This document shows, in pieces, positions 54,949 to 63,599 of a stretch of DNA of 64,000 bases. This DNA is from Fen-1298 sp050015675 (GTDB lineage: Bacteria; Bacteroidota; Ignavibacteria; UBA10030). The stretch covers positions 1 to 64,000 of the forward strand of contig JBEKAY010000003.1 of the NCBI GenBank assembly GCA_050015675.1, written 5' to 3'. Position 1 is the first letter of the stretch. Each line of letters starts with the position of its first letter. The translations under genes and the position numbers were made by a program. The notes below the pieces were generated by a model. The model ran no database searches, was not told the DNA's origin, and was given only the letters and a program-made list of their open reading frames with translations.

Positions 54949-55872
54949 ATGCGAATCCTTTTTATGGGCACGCCGGAATTTGCTATCCCAAGTATTCGCA
55001 TTCTTCTTGATCATTCGTATGAAGTTTTGGGCGTGGTGACAGCGCCTGACAAGCCGCGAGGGCGTGGTCAGCAAGTGTCTTATACGCCGATCAAAGTGTT
55101 CGCACTGCAGCATCATCTCACAATACTTCAGCCTGAAAATCTCAAAGATTCAAAGTTCGTTTCAGATATTCAGCAACTCGCGCCCGACCTCATGGTAATA
55201 GTTGCGTTTCGAGTTCTACCGCGAGAAGTATACACAATTCCGAAGCTCGGCTCTTTTAATCTTCATGCGTCGCTCCTGCCGAAGTACCGCGGCGCTGCCC
55301 CAATTAACTGGGCGATTATCAACGGTGAAAAAGAATCCGGAGTTACCACATTTTTTCTGCAGGATAAAGTGGATACAGGTTCTATTCTTCTACAAGCACG
55401 CGTAAAAATCGGTGCGGATGAAACTGCCGGCGAATTGCATGATACGCTCTCTGAAGTCGGCGCCGAAATAGTTCTTCAAACCGTCCGGCTGATCGAACTT
55501 GGCAAAGCACAGCCGCGTATTCAAAATGATTCACTTGCGTGTTCTGCGCCAAAGATTTTCAAAAATGATTGCTGTATTGATTGGAAAAAATCATCGCAGC
55601 AGGTTCATGATTTTATCAGAGGACTTTCATCGTATCCAGCTTCCTGGACAATGCACAAAGGCAAAACTATTAAAATATACCGTACAAAGATTACGGAAGC
55701 ACAATCGAAAGCATCGGGAATTGTTCTCCAGCGAACGAATGACACACTGCTCGTCGGAACCGGCAATGGGGCGGTTTCTATCCTCGAAATTCAGCAAGAA
55801 GGGAAGCGTCGTCTCGGCATTGAAGAATTCTTGCGCGGCTATACAATTGAAGAGGGTGAATTGTTCGAATAA
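54949..55872 (+). CDS. fmt: Methionyl-tRNA formyltransferase
   Basis: 307 residues. N-terminus MRILFMGTPEFAIPSIRIL; substrate loop TAPDKPRGRGQQ; catalytic region FNLHASLLPKYRGAAPINWA; and the folate-binding SGVTTFFLQDKVDTG. The C-terminal tRNA-binding domain includes FIRGLSSYPASWTMHKGKTI. It formylates Met on initiator tRNA (gene at 41488-41560). It is translationally coupled to def. Confidence 0.96.
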   Translation: MRILFMGTPEFAIPSIRILLDHSYEVLGVVTAPDKPRGRGQQVSYTPIKVFALQHHLTILQPENLKDSKFVSDIQQLAPDLMVIVAFRVLPREVYTIPKLGSFNLHASLLPKYRGAAPINWAIINGEKESGVTTFFLQDKVDTGSILLQARVKIGADETAGELHDTLSEVGAEIVLQTVRLIELGKAQPRIQNDSLACSAPKIFKNDCCIDWKKSSQQVHDFIRGLSSYPASWTMHKGKTIKIYRTKITEAQSKASGIVLQRTNDTLLVGTGNGAVSILEIQQEGKRRLGIEEFLRGYTIEEGELFE

Positions 55873-56079
55873 GTATTTCCTGCCGATGGCAGTGCTGATA
55901 TATTGTTTTGCTGGAGACTTGGACAATAACTGCGTTTCAAGATAGACTTGTGTACAGACATAATATTCTTTTCTAGAAAAACAGAACTAAATCGACTTTT
56001 CACCTACGACTCTTGTAACTCAAAATAATTCTCGTATATTGACACAGACGGTTTTTTAAAAACTGCCTCGGAAAAGCGA

Positions 56080-56943
56080 ATGGACAAGCAAACGATTCTT
56101 CGTCTTATCGAACAGGTTTTAAACGAAACAAATGCCTATACGTGCACGAAAGATGGCATTTGCACAGACAATCTTTGCGTCATCCATAATAAAGATGGCG
56201 TGAAAAATATCGTCCAGAGTGGTGCAGACCGGATCTCTACTGGTATTGGGTTGGAGGAGAATACGTTCGATCTCAACCTTGCACGGATGATTGATCATAC
56301 ACTACTGAAGCCAGACGCAACACAAAAGGAAATCGAAAAACTCTGCGCAGAGGCAAAACAATACAGATTTGCAAGCGTCTGCATTAATCCATCAAATGTG
56401 AAGCTGTGCGCAAACCTTTTGCGCGATACGGATGTAAAAGTATGTACTGTTATTGGCTTCCCATTAGGAGCAACGTCGAGCGCGGCAAAAGCGTTTGAGA
56501 CAGATCGTGCAATCAAAGACGGCGCGCGTGAAGTGGATATGGTAATCAATGTCGGGATGCTGAAATCGTGCGAGTATGAGTATGTAGAAGAAGATATTCT
56601 TTCAGTCGTCAGTGCAGCGCATAGCTTTGGAGTACTTACGAAAGTGATTATTGAAACTGGGCTGCTGACCGATGAGGAAAAAGTCAAAGCGTGTATGCTC
56701 GCAAAACATGCCGGAGCAGACTTTGTGAAGACTTCGACAGGATTTGTCAAGGGAGGGGCGACAGCAGGCGACATCGCATTAATGAGGAAAGTTGTTGGGC
56801 CGGAATTAGGGGTCAAAGCATCCGGCGGAGTGCGATCACAGGAAGATGCACTTACCCTTATTGCAAGCGGCGCTGATCGCATTGGTGCGAGTGCGAGTGT
56901 CAAGATTGTTACCGGGGAGAAGGCAGCCTCACCATCCACCTAA
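56080..56943 (+). CDS. deoC: Deoxyribose-phosphate aldolase with N-terminal targeting extension
   Basis: 287 residues; the aldolase proper starts near residue 65 (LARMIDHTLLKPDATQKEIE). The Schiff-base lysine is K217 in GADFVKTSTGF, and the second active lysine is K246 in GVKASGGVRS. It cleaves 2-deoxyribose-5-phosphate to acetaldehyde and glyceraldehyde-3-phosphate. The extension begins with an amphipathic helix (MDKQTILRLIEQVLNE) like known microcompartment encapsulation peptides, followed by a cysteine-bearing linker (C22, C28, C33) and GVKNIVQSGADRIS. With the EutN-type genes 4 kb upstream, this suggests the enzyme is packed inside a shell that contains acetaldehyde. Confidence 0.92.
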   Translation: MDKQTILRLIEQVLNETNAYTCTKDGICTDNLCVIHNKDGVKNIVQSGADRISTGIGLEENTFDLNLARMIDHTLLKPDATQKEIEKLCAEAKQYRFASVCINPSNVKLCANLLRDTDVKVCTVIGFPLGATSSAAKAFETDRAIKDGAREVDMVINVGMLKSCEYEYVEEDILSVVSAAHSFGVLTKVIIETGLLTDEEKVKACMLAKHAGADFVKTSTGFVKGGATAGDIALMRKVVGPELGVKASGGVRSQEDALTLIASGADRIGASASVKIVTGEKAASPST

Positions 56944-56956
56944 TAGAAAGCAGCAT

Positions 56957-57538
56957 GTGGTGAATCAACGGTTTCTCAAGATTATTCTATTTTTTGTCGC
57001 CGCAGCGCTGGCACTTGCTGGCTGTGTTCCTTCTGAAGAAACCGGTGCAGGCAATCGGGCAAAAAGCCCGGTACAAATTTTCGGTACTATCGATACAACA
57101 CATCGTGTGGTGCATCGTGCAATGAGTCAAGATACTATTTCCCAATCGAAAATTGATTCCGTGAAGATTGCACTGGTAAAAAAACCGCGTGTTGCTCCAA
57201 AATTCAGGTCACGGCAAGATACTGTACGTGCATCCGTTGTCACGAAATCAAAATCATCTTCACATCCGCTTATCAAGATTATACGCCCGGAACATCCGGT
57301 ATTCACGGTACAGGTTGGGGCTTTTAGTTATGTATCGAATGCATTGCGGGCACAAAAGAAAGCTAAAGAACATTTTGCAAGCCAGCCGGTATTCAATACT
57401 TTTGTCAAGCGCGCAAAACTGTACCGTGTCAGTATCGGCAGGTACGAAAATCGCAAAGATGCGTTTGCTCTTTACGATTCCTTAAAACAGAAATATCCTG
57501 ACGAGTACAAGCTATGCTGGATCAACTTTATCCCATAA
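56957..57538 (+). CDS. SPOR-domain lipoprotein
   Basis: 193 residues from GTG 56957 (a second GTG follows directly). The same frame continues upstream inside deoC, but the signal sequence fixes the start: NQRFLKIILFFVAAALALAG then Cys, a clean lipobox. A low-complexity linker is followed by a C-terminal SPOR domain: HPVFTVQVGAFSYVSNALRA, KLYRVSIGRYENRKDAF. SPOR domains bind denuded glycan strands of peptidoglycan, often at the division site. It starts 13 bases after deoC and overlaps the next gene. Confidence 0.85.
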   Translation: MVNQRFLKIILFFVAAALALAGCVPSEETGAGNRAKSPVQIFGTIDTTHRVVHRAMSQDTISQSKIDSVKIALVKKPRVAPKFRSRQDTVRASVVTKSKSSSHPLIKIIRPEHPVFTVQVGAFSYVSNALRAQKKAKEHFASQPVFNTFVKRAKLYRVSIGRYENRKDAFALYDSLKQKYPDEYKLCWINFIP

Positions 57539-58077
57539 AAATTAAAAAACAATTGTTTGTTGGAATTATTTTATTGACAGCGCTTATGGTTGGATGCACT
57601 TCATCGAAGCCATTTCTGGTGGAAGAGAAACCGAAACATGAACAACCGAAGGAAAAAAAACTTCTGCTTTCTGAATATGAAGCAACGCTCAACCCCGTTG
57701 AATTCGATCAGGAGATTGAAATTGTGCAGAAGGTAAGGAGTGAGGAACAGAAACAGCAGAACCCTTTAGAAATTCCAAAGGACAGTATGATTGTTGAGGA
57801 AGAAGTTGTGCAAGGATTCCGGATTCAGATATTTTCGTCTTCCAACATGGATGAAACGACATTGATGAAGAATCTTGCTTTGGAAAAATTTGTAGGTGAT
57901 TCAATTTATGTCGTGTACGATGCACCCGTGTACAAAGTGCGCGTTGGAGATTTTGTGAATCGTTATGAAGCCAACCAGCGGTTGCCGGAGTTCGTTGAAA
58001 AGGGATACCGTGATGCGTGGATTGTGCCAGATAGAATTACCCAACGGAAGATTGTGCGTGTTCCAATTTCGAAGTGA
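57514..58077 (+). CDS. SPOR-like domain lipoprotein
   Basis: 187 residues. ATG 57514 lies inside the end of the preceding gene, so translation is coupled. The signal QLFVGIILLTALMVG ends in a lipobox Cys. A charged linker (EEKPKHEQPKEKKLLLSE) precedes a SPOR-like domain: VVQGFRIQIFSSSNMDETTL, YDAPVYKVRVGDFVNRYEAN and GYRDAWIVPDRI. It is probably a peptidoglycan-associated outer-membrane lipoprotein, a diverged partner of the preceding gene. Confidence 0.82.
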   Translation: MLDQLYPIKIKKQLFVGIILLTALMVGCTSSKPFLVEEKPKHEQPKEKKLLLSEYEATLNPVEFDQEIEIVQKVRSEEQKQQNPLEIPKDSMIVEEEVVQGFRIQIFSSSNMDETTLMKNLALEKFVGDSIYVVYDAPVYKVRVGDFVNRYEANQRLPEFVEKGYRDAWIVPDRITQRKIVRVPISK

Positions 58078-58527
58078 CCTCTTTACAGTTTTAAAACACC
58101 TCAAAGTACAGGCTGATTAACTAACTAACCGGCTTATTTTTTTGTTTTATCTCTTTGCTCATTTCCGGATAACCCTATCGAAGGTGGCATATTATTTTTC
58201 CAATACGTCTCTTTTCTCGTTTCCTTAGTAAAAATGAAATATTCCTGTCCCTCCTGGTTATCTCTATAATATTGAGGATGAAGATCTCCAGAATGTGCAC
58301 ACAGGATTTGAATTTGAGAACTTTTTTGGCCTGTATTGTGTTAGGAAGAATAATTGATTTTGTGTCAGTAATGTATGAAATGAATTCAAGCTGCTTTTAA
58401 ACGGACATCGGATAGCCAGAGATGTTCACACAACTAAAATACGAACCTGTTGATATATTAATAATGTTCTTCTTGTCAAGTGTTTTCTTGCCCTCAAAAA
58501 GTGATTTTTTTTTACTTCAAATTTAAC

Positions 58528-58556
58528 TTGACAAAGGGACTGTAACCGGATATATT
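58528..58556 (+). promoter_or_regulatory. Sigma-70-type promoter for nrdJ
   Basis: TTGACA (58528-58533) and TATATT (58551-58556) are separated by exactly 17 bases. It is the best promoter match I see in the window, about 215 bases upstream of the nrdJ ATG. Confidence 0.6.
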
Positions 58557-58565
58557 TACAACCAG

Positions 58566-58630
58566 TTGCACACCGAAAAGTCTAAAAATGGCATACTCTT
58601 TTTTTACTGTTAATTCAATGTGGTGTGCAA
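58566..58630 (+). promoter_or_regulatory. Inverted repeat at the start of the nrdJ leader
   Basis: TTGCACACC (58566-58574) and GGTGTGCAA (58622-58630) are perfect 9-base inverted repeats. They begin just where transcription from the 58528 promoter would start. They could form a leader stem in RNA or be two half-sites for a regulator such as an NrdR-like protein. Confidence 0.45.
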
Positions 58631-58770
58631 TTACCACCCATTTGTTTTGTTATCACCTGTAATTTGAAAATTGAGATCAGATACGTCAAGCCGTCTTAAG
58701 GCCTACTTGTCGTTTTATTATTTTTGATTATTAACGCATCACTGCACTTTATTAGGGTAAGGAGATACAC

Positions 58771-61536
58771 ATGCAGAATCTGCAACCAACCGATGTTTCG
58801 ATCGATTCTCATAACAATGCCGCGGAAAAACGTGGATTGCGTTTCGAGCGGTACTTTACACAACGAGGTGTTCATCCGTTTGATGAAATTGAATGGGAAC
58901 TGCGTACGGCGACTATCTCGAACGATCGTGGCGAAAAAATCTTTGAGCAGAAAGATGTTGAAATCCCAAAATCATGGTCGATGACTGCAACCAATGTTGT
59001 CGTCTCGAAATACTTCTATGGTCAATTGGGAACTGCAGAACGAGAGACAAGCATACGTCAGCTTGTAGATCGTGTTGCCAAATCGTACTATACCTGGGGA
59101 CTAAAGGACGGTTATTTCGCATCGGAAGAAGATGCGGAAATATTTTATCATGAGCTGCTCTTCCTTCTCGTCAATCAGTATATGTCCTTCAACAGTCCGG
59201 TATGGTTTAATGTGGGCGTGGAAAAAATACCGCAATGTTCCGCATGCTTTATAAATTCTGTGAAAGATTCAATGTCCTCCATACTGGAGCTTGCAAAGAC
59301 AGAAGGTATGCTCTTTAAATATGGTTCGGGCACGGGTTCCAACCTTTCAACACTTCGTTCTTCCAAGGAACGCATCACCGGCGGCGGTACCGCATCCGGG
59401 CCGGTCTCGTTTATGAAAGGGTACGATGCATTTGCGGGCGTGATCAAATCCGGAGGGAAGACGCGCCGCGCGGCAAAGATGGTGATTTTGAATGTTGACC
59501 ATCCGGATATTGTAAGCTTCATCAATTGCAAAGCAGATGAAGAGAAAAAAGCATGGGCGCTCATCGATGCGGGTTATGACGGCGGCTTCAATGTTCCCGG
59601 AGGTGCGTACGATTCTATTTTTTATCAGAACGCCAATCACTCCATTCGCGTGAGCGACGAGTTTATGAAAGCTGTTCTGGAGGACAAGGAATTTTGGACC
59701 AAAGCCGTAAAAGGCGGAATGCCAGTGGAAAAATTCCGCGCGCGCGATCTGATGAAACAAATTGCCGACGCAGCATGGCTCTGCGGCGATCCGGGTATTC
59801 AATTTGATTCAACAATCAACAACTGGCATACGTGTTCCGGCACGGCGCCGATCCGTTCATCAAATCCTTGCAGCGAGTACATGTTCCTCGATGACAGCGC
59901 ATGCAACCTTGCATCGCTGAACCTGATGAAGTTCCGCAGGGCGAACGGCGATCTCGATGTGGAAGCGTTTAAGAAAGCCATTCAGGTTACGATTACCGCA
60001 ATGGAAATGTCCGTCGATAATTCGAGTTACCCGACGCCCGCGATTACACAAAATAGTCACGACTATCGTCCGCTCGGACTCGGGTACGCAAACCTCGGTG
60101 CACTACTGATGTCCCGCGGTGTTGCATATGACAGCGACGAAGGCAGAACGCTTACCGCTGCTATCACCTCTCTCATGTGCGGCGAAGCGTACAAACAATC
60201 TGCAAAGATTGCTCAAGCACAAGGACCGTTCAGCGGATTTACGGCGAATAGAGATCCGATGTTGAATGTAATGGCAAAACATGGCATTCACGCGGAACGC
60301 ATCGATAAGAATGCAGTAGAACCCAGTCTCTGGGAAGCGCAGTGTAATGTGTGGAAGGATGTCATTGAACTTGGACGATTGTACGGCATTCGCAACTCGC
60401 AAACGACCGTTCTTGCTCCAACAGGTACCATCGGTTTCATGATGGATTGCGATACTACAGGAATTGAACCTGATATCGCACTTGTAAAGTACAAAAGAAT
60501 GAGCGGCGGCGGTTTGATGAAGATCGTCAACCAAACGGTGCCGGAAGCACTCACGAAATTGAGCTACGACGACGAACAAATCGAACACATTATTTCTTAT
60601 ATCGATAAGAATGATACCATCGAAGGTGCGCCGCATCTGAAAGAAGAACATCTTCCGGTATTCGACTGCGCATTCAAACCGGCAAACGGCAAACGCTCCA
60701 TTCAACATATGGGGCATATCAAGATGATGGCGGCAGCACAGCCATTTCTCTCCGGTGCGATCTCCAAGACGGTGAACATGCCGACTGATGTGACTGCAGA
60801 AGATATTATGAAAGCGTATACCGAAGCTTGGCGACTCGGATTAAAAGCGATTGCCGTGTACCGCGATGGATGCAAGCGCACACAGCCGCTCAGTACTTCG
60901 CTCGACAAGAAAAAAGAAAAATTGCAAACGACGAACAACAAACCTGCACGCCGTCACTTACCGGATGAACGCCTCTCCATCACACATAAGTTCAGTATTG
61001 CCGGACACGAAGGCTACGTTACTGTCGGGATGTTTGAAGACGGAACACCCGGCGAGTTATTCATCACGATGTCCAAAGAGGGCTCCACAATTTCCGGATT
61101 GATGGATTCGCTTGCCACATCGATTTCGATTGCACTGCAGTACGGCGTGCCGTTGAAGGTGATGGTAGATAAGTTCAGCCACGCGCGCTATGAACCATCG
61201 GGCTTCACGAACAATCCGGATATCCCGATAGCAAAGTCGGTGAGCGATTACATTTTCCGATGGCTCGGCAAGAAATTTATCAAAGAAGAGAACGGTACGA
61301 CGAATACGAATAATGAAGTCAGCGACGTGAAAATTTCGGAAGAGACCGCAAAGAAGCCGATGGGTATCCTCAACGCGGCTGCAACGAAAGCCGCTTCGGT
61401 GTGGGAGAAGAATGAGAAGTTCGTATTTGAAACACAATCCGATGCACCCCCGTGCCACGAGTGCGGAAGTATTATGATTCGCAGCGGCTCGTGTTACAAA
61501 TGTCTTGAGTGCGGTTCAACGAGCGGGTGCTCGTAA
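58771..61536 (+). CDS. nrdJ: B12-dependent class II ribonucleotide reductase
   Basis: 921 residues with no ATP-cone and no intein. Class II/NrdJ markers in order: MSFNSPVWFNVGVEKIPQCS (first redox Cys region), SGTGSNLSTLRSSKERI, GGGTASGPVSFMKGYDAFA, NPCSEYMFLDDSACNLASLN, and VLAPTGTIGFMMDCDTTGIE. The C-terminus has a DUF-like tail (GEVFI-type segment reads PGELFITMSKEGSTISGLMD) and ends in a zinc-ribbon/thiol segment CHECGSIMIRSGSCYKCLEC. It makes deoxyribonucleotides using adenosylcobalamin, independent of oxygen. A clear terminator follows (61554-61590). Confidence 0.96.
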   Translation: MQNLQPTDVSIDSHNNAAEKRGLRFERYFTQRGVHPFDEIEWELRTATISNDRGEKIFEQKDVEIPKSWSMTATNVVVSKYFYGQLGTAERETSIRQLVDRVAKSYYTWGLKDGYFASEEDAEIFYHELLFLLVNQYMSFNSPVWFNVGVEKIPQCSACFINSVKDSMSSILELAKTEGMLFKYGSGTGSNLSTLRSSKERITGGGTASGPVSFMKGYDAFAGVIKSGGKTRRAAKMVILNVDHPDIVSFINCKADEEKKAWALIDAGYDGGFNVPGGAYDSIFYQNANHSIRVSDEFMKAVLEDKEFWTKAVKGGMPVEKFRARDLMKQIADAAWLCGDPGIQFDSTINNWHTCSGTAPIRSSNPCSEYMFLDDSACNLASLNLMKFRRANGDLDVEAFKKAIQVTITAMEMSVDNSSYPTPAITQNSHDYRPLGLGYANLGALLMSRGVAYDSDEGRTLTAAITSLMCGEAYKQSAKIAQAQGPFSGFTANRDPMLNVMAKHGIHAERIDKNAVEPSLWEAQCNVWKDVIELGRLYGIRNSQTTVLAPTGTIGFMMDCDTTGIEPDIALVKYKRMSGGGLMKIVNQTVPEALTKLSYDDEQIEHIISYIDKNDTIEGAPHLKEEHLPVFDCAFKPANGKRSIQHMGHIKMMAAAQPFLSGAISKTVNMPTDVTAEDIMKAYTEAWRLGLKAIAVYRDGCKRTQPLSTSLDKKKEKLQTTNNKPARRHLPDERLSITHKFSIAGHEGYVTVGMFEDGTPGELFITMSKEGSTISGLMDSLATSISIALQYGVPLKVMVDKFSHARYEPSGFTNNPDIPIAKSVSDYIFRWLGKKFIKEENGTTNTNNEVSDVKISEETAKKPMGILNAAATKAASVWEKNEKFVFETQSDAPPCHECGSIMIRSGSCYKCLECGSTSGCS

Positions 61537-61553
61537 AAACGCTGATAACTGAT

Positions 61554-61590
61554 AAAAATCGGCACATTCGACAAGAGTATGCCGATTTTT
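61554..61590. terminator. Intrinsic terminator after nrdJ
   Basis: AAAAATCGGCA (61554-61564) pairs perfectly with TGCCGATTTTT (61580-61590), and more T follows (CTTTTT). It is a strong terminator 18 bases after the nrdJ stop. Confidence 0.85.
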
Positions 61591-61665
61591 CTTTTTAGTG
61601 ATGTCACATACTTTCGTTTACATATTATAGCCATATAAGGGCTATTAAATGGAATTAAAAAAATA

Positions 61666-62370
61666 ATGGGTAAACCAGATGATGCAACAATAATTGCAGA
61701 GCTCAAAAAACAAAGTGATCGCGGTTATCGATTATTATGGTGTAAATATTATCGACCATTTATTTTAATAACCACTGGTATTTATGGTGTTGAATCAGAA
61801 GATGCCAAAGAAATTGTGAGCGACGCAATACTAAAAGCTGGTCAAGCAATAGACACTTTTGAGGCTAGGGGGGAGAAATGTTTTCAATATTGGCTGCGAA
61901 AAATTTTGAAGAATATAATAATTGACTGCAAACGTAAAAAGAAAAAGTCGCCTCAAATTTTTAGATATGACGAATCGGAATCAGAGAAGATTGATGATTT
62001 TAGAGATTTAGAAGATGGAACTAGACAAATTGCACGATCACGTACTTATGATTTCTTATATGGAATAAATATTAAACGAGATGAGCGTATCGAAATTATC
62101 ACAACAGTCATGAAGGAATTTCAAGAAAACGAACGATTAGATTTATGGAATTATTTTTTAGAAACTTCACATGAAGAAATAGCACAATATCGAAAGGTGT
62201 GCTCAAAAACAGCATCTCGCAAGTATATTAACAGACTTGTTCACCGATTTTTTGACATACTTTCTGAAAAAACGGGTTTAGACCGGAGATCAATATATGA
62301 AGGATGGAAAGAAAGAAATAGGGAAACTTCTACAGGAGGTATTATTGCAGGGGAAGTTACCGATCCTTGA
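61666..62370 (+). CDS. Sigma-70-like factor, first gene of a sigma/unknown/ImmA operon
   Basis: 234 residues. Residues about 20-90 match sigma region 2: RLLWCKYYRPFILITTGIYG, EDAKEIVSDAILKAGQAID, YWLRKILKNIIIDCKRKKKK. A C-terminal helix-turn-helix-like stretch HEEIAQYRKVCSKTASRKYI with NRLVHRFFDIL could be a diverged region 4. It would recruit RNA polymerase to special promoters. The next gene overlaps its end by 74 bases (ATG 62297), so the proteins are made together. The three-gene set is AT-rich compared with nrdJ. Confidence 0.7.
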   Translation: MGKPDDATIIAELKKQSDRGYRLLWCKYYRPFILITTGIYGVESEDAKEIVSDAILKAGQAIDTFEARGEKCFQYWLRKILKNIIIDCKRKKKKSPQIFRYDESESEKIDDFRDLEDGTRQIARSRTYDFLYGINIKRDERIEIITTVMKEFQENERLDLWNYFLETSHEEIAQYRKVCSKTASRKYINRLVHRFFDILSEKTGLDRRSIYEGWKERNRETSTGGIIAGEVTDP

Positions 62371-62947
62371 AGATCAACTGGTTGAGTTGGCCTTTAAAAA
62401 AACTGAGGAACCTGGTGCTAAGGATATAATAGATGGTGTCCCCAGTGCTTTTATGCAGAAGAAGAAAGATATCCTAGAAGTCAAGGAAAAATTAAAAAAT
62501 CCTAACAAGGTTTCCTCATTCCAAGAATACATTCAACTTTTTTTAGAAGATAAGGGTTTCCCGGCCGAAGAGGAACTTATTCAATATGGCCTCGAAAGAG
62601 ATCTCATAAGAACAATAATCTTTGATCCAATATATATTCTAGAAATTCCACCATTAAAAATTGCAAATCTCTCAAAGAGACTACGTTTGAGCTTGGAATC
62701 CGCAAAACTTCTTATCAAGAGGACGTGTGAGATTATTAGTATTAAACCGTCAACTAGGGGTGTGATGGCACGATATTCTCCAAGAAATGGTTTAGACGAA
62801 AAGGATATTTCTATGAAGCGTGGTGTTCAGGAGTTAATGTTGAAAGCTTCTCAACGGAGACCTTTGAAATCTGATCAGAGCAAAATTCCCCCTCAATTGT
62901 TAGAACAGTTCCTTCTCGAGTTTGAAAAAGCATATTTGGAAAAATAG
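62297..62947 (+). CDS. Unknown protein, middle gene of the sigma/ImmA operon
   Basis: 216 residues, not recognised. It overlaps both neighbours: it starts inside the sigma-like gene and its stop TAG (62945-62947) shares a base with the GTG start of the ImmA gene. The sequence is helical and charged. The N-terminus reads KKEIGKLLQEVLLQGKLPIL; the middle has PLKIANLSKRLRLSLESAKL, which looks like a helix-turn-helix; the C-terminus has QRRPLKSDQSKIPPQLLEQF. From position it could be an anti-sigma or repressor substrate of the downstream protease. That is inference only. Confidence 0.6.
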   Translation: MKDGKKEIGKLLQEVLLQGKLPILEDQLVELAFKKTEEPGAKDIIDGVPSAFMQKKKDILEVKEKLKNPNKVSSFQEYIQLFLEDKGFPAEEELIQYGLERDLIRTIIFDPIYILEIPPLKIANLSKRLRLSLESAKLLIKRTCEIISIKPSTRGVMARYSPRNGLDEKDISMKRGVQELMLKASQRRPLKSDQSKIPPQLLEQFLLEFEKAYLEK

Positions 62948-63453
62948 TGGAAAATCTATCAAAGCGTATAGGTTATGCAAGAGAAAGAGCACGGTCTTTA
63001 TTGTTAGAATTCTTTTCCGCAAAGGGTTCTTCATTTCCTGTCAAGATTGAGGATTTAGCAGACTACTTTGGTTTTGAAATTTACAAACTTGACAGTCTAA
63101 ATCTACATCAACGTGGTATTCTAAAAGTTCTGTCGGATGAAAACCGTCGATTAATAGGTGTCAACTCTAAACATCATCGTCATAGCCAAAAATTCTCAGT
63201 TGGTCACGAATTGGGTCATTTTTTTCTATCTCATCCCAGTGAAGATGATTGTGATGATGAAGAAATAAAGATATACAATCAAGAAGCAGATGAATTCAGT
63301 GCAGAGCTACTTATTCCTCTTTCAATCCTCAAAGAAAAGCTACAAGATGGATGGACGCCTTCTTCTCTTTGTTCCTACTTTGATGTAAGTGAAGAAGCGT
63401 TATGGATTAAGATTCAAAATCAAAAACTACTTTCGCTCATTATAAAAAAGTAG
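62947..63453 (+). CDS. ImmA/IrrE-family metallopeptidase
   Basis: 168 residues from GTG 62947, overlapping the preceding stop. The zinc site is HELGH (H87, E88, H91) in FSVGHELGHFFLSH, with the downstream glutamate in YNQEADEFSAELLIPLSIL. The N-terminal lead-in FPVKIEDLADYFGFEIYKLD and the C-terminal SSLCSYFDVSEEALWIKI are typical of the family. ImmA/IrrE peptidases cut repressors (ImmR, DdrO) to switch on mobile-element or stress genes. Here the likely target is the upstream partner protein. A terminator follows at 63523-63560. Confidence 0.9.
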   Translation: MENLSKRIGYARERARSLLLEFFSAKGSSFPVKIEDLADYFGFEIYKLDSLNLHQRGILKVLSDENRRLIGVNSKHHRHSQKFSVGHELGHFFLSHPSEDDCDDEEIKIYNQEADEFSAELLIPLSILKEKLQDGWTPSSLCSYFDVSEEALWIKIQNQKLLSLIIKK

Positions 63454-63522
63454 TTACTACATTCTCTGTCACACCCATTCGTTTTATTACATGATATATT
63501 GAATGTGTAATGAATATTGATG

Positions 63523-63560
63523 AACGCCGGTGATAGAAACATCATCGGCGTTAGCTTTTT
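63523..63560 (+). terminator. Intrinsic terminator of the ImmA operon
   Basis: AACGCCGGTGAT (63523-63534) pairs with ATCATCGGCGTT (63541-63552), one G-T pair, loop AGAAAC, followed by AGCTTTTT. It separates the ImmA operon from the next gene. Confidence 0.85.
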
Positions 63561-63599
63561 AAAAAGAAATTTATTTGAGAATATAATGAGGAATAAAAA

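Larger units (their letters stand above)
58078..58770. other. Long leader/intergenic region upstream of nrdJ
   Basis: About 690 bp without a convincing gene. It contains a good sigma-70-type promoter (58528-58556) and, downstream of it, an inverted repeat TTGCACACC/GGTGTGCAA (58566-58574 and 58622-58630). This leaves a leader of about 200 bases before the nrdJ ATG. I did not find a convincing cobalamin riboswitch core. Confidence 0.6.

Noticed and set aside
56295..56939. 214-codon open frame on the minus strand
   Set aside because: It lies wholly opposite deoC, which has full aldolase motifs. It is a shadow of codon bias.
60103..60717. 204-codon open frame on the minus strand
   Set aside because: Opposite nrdJ in a conserved region; no recognisable protein features.
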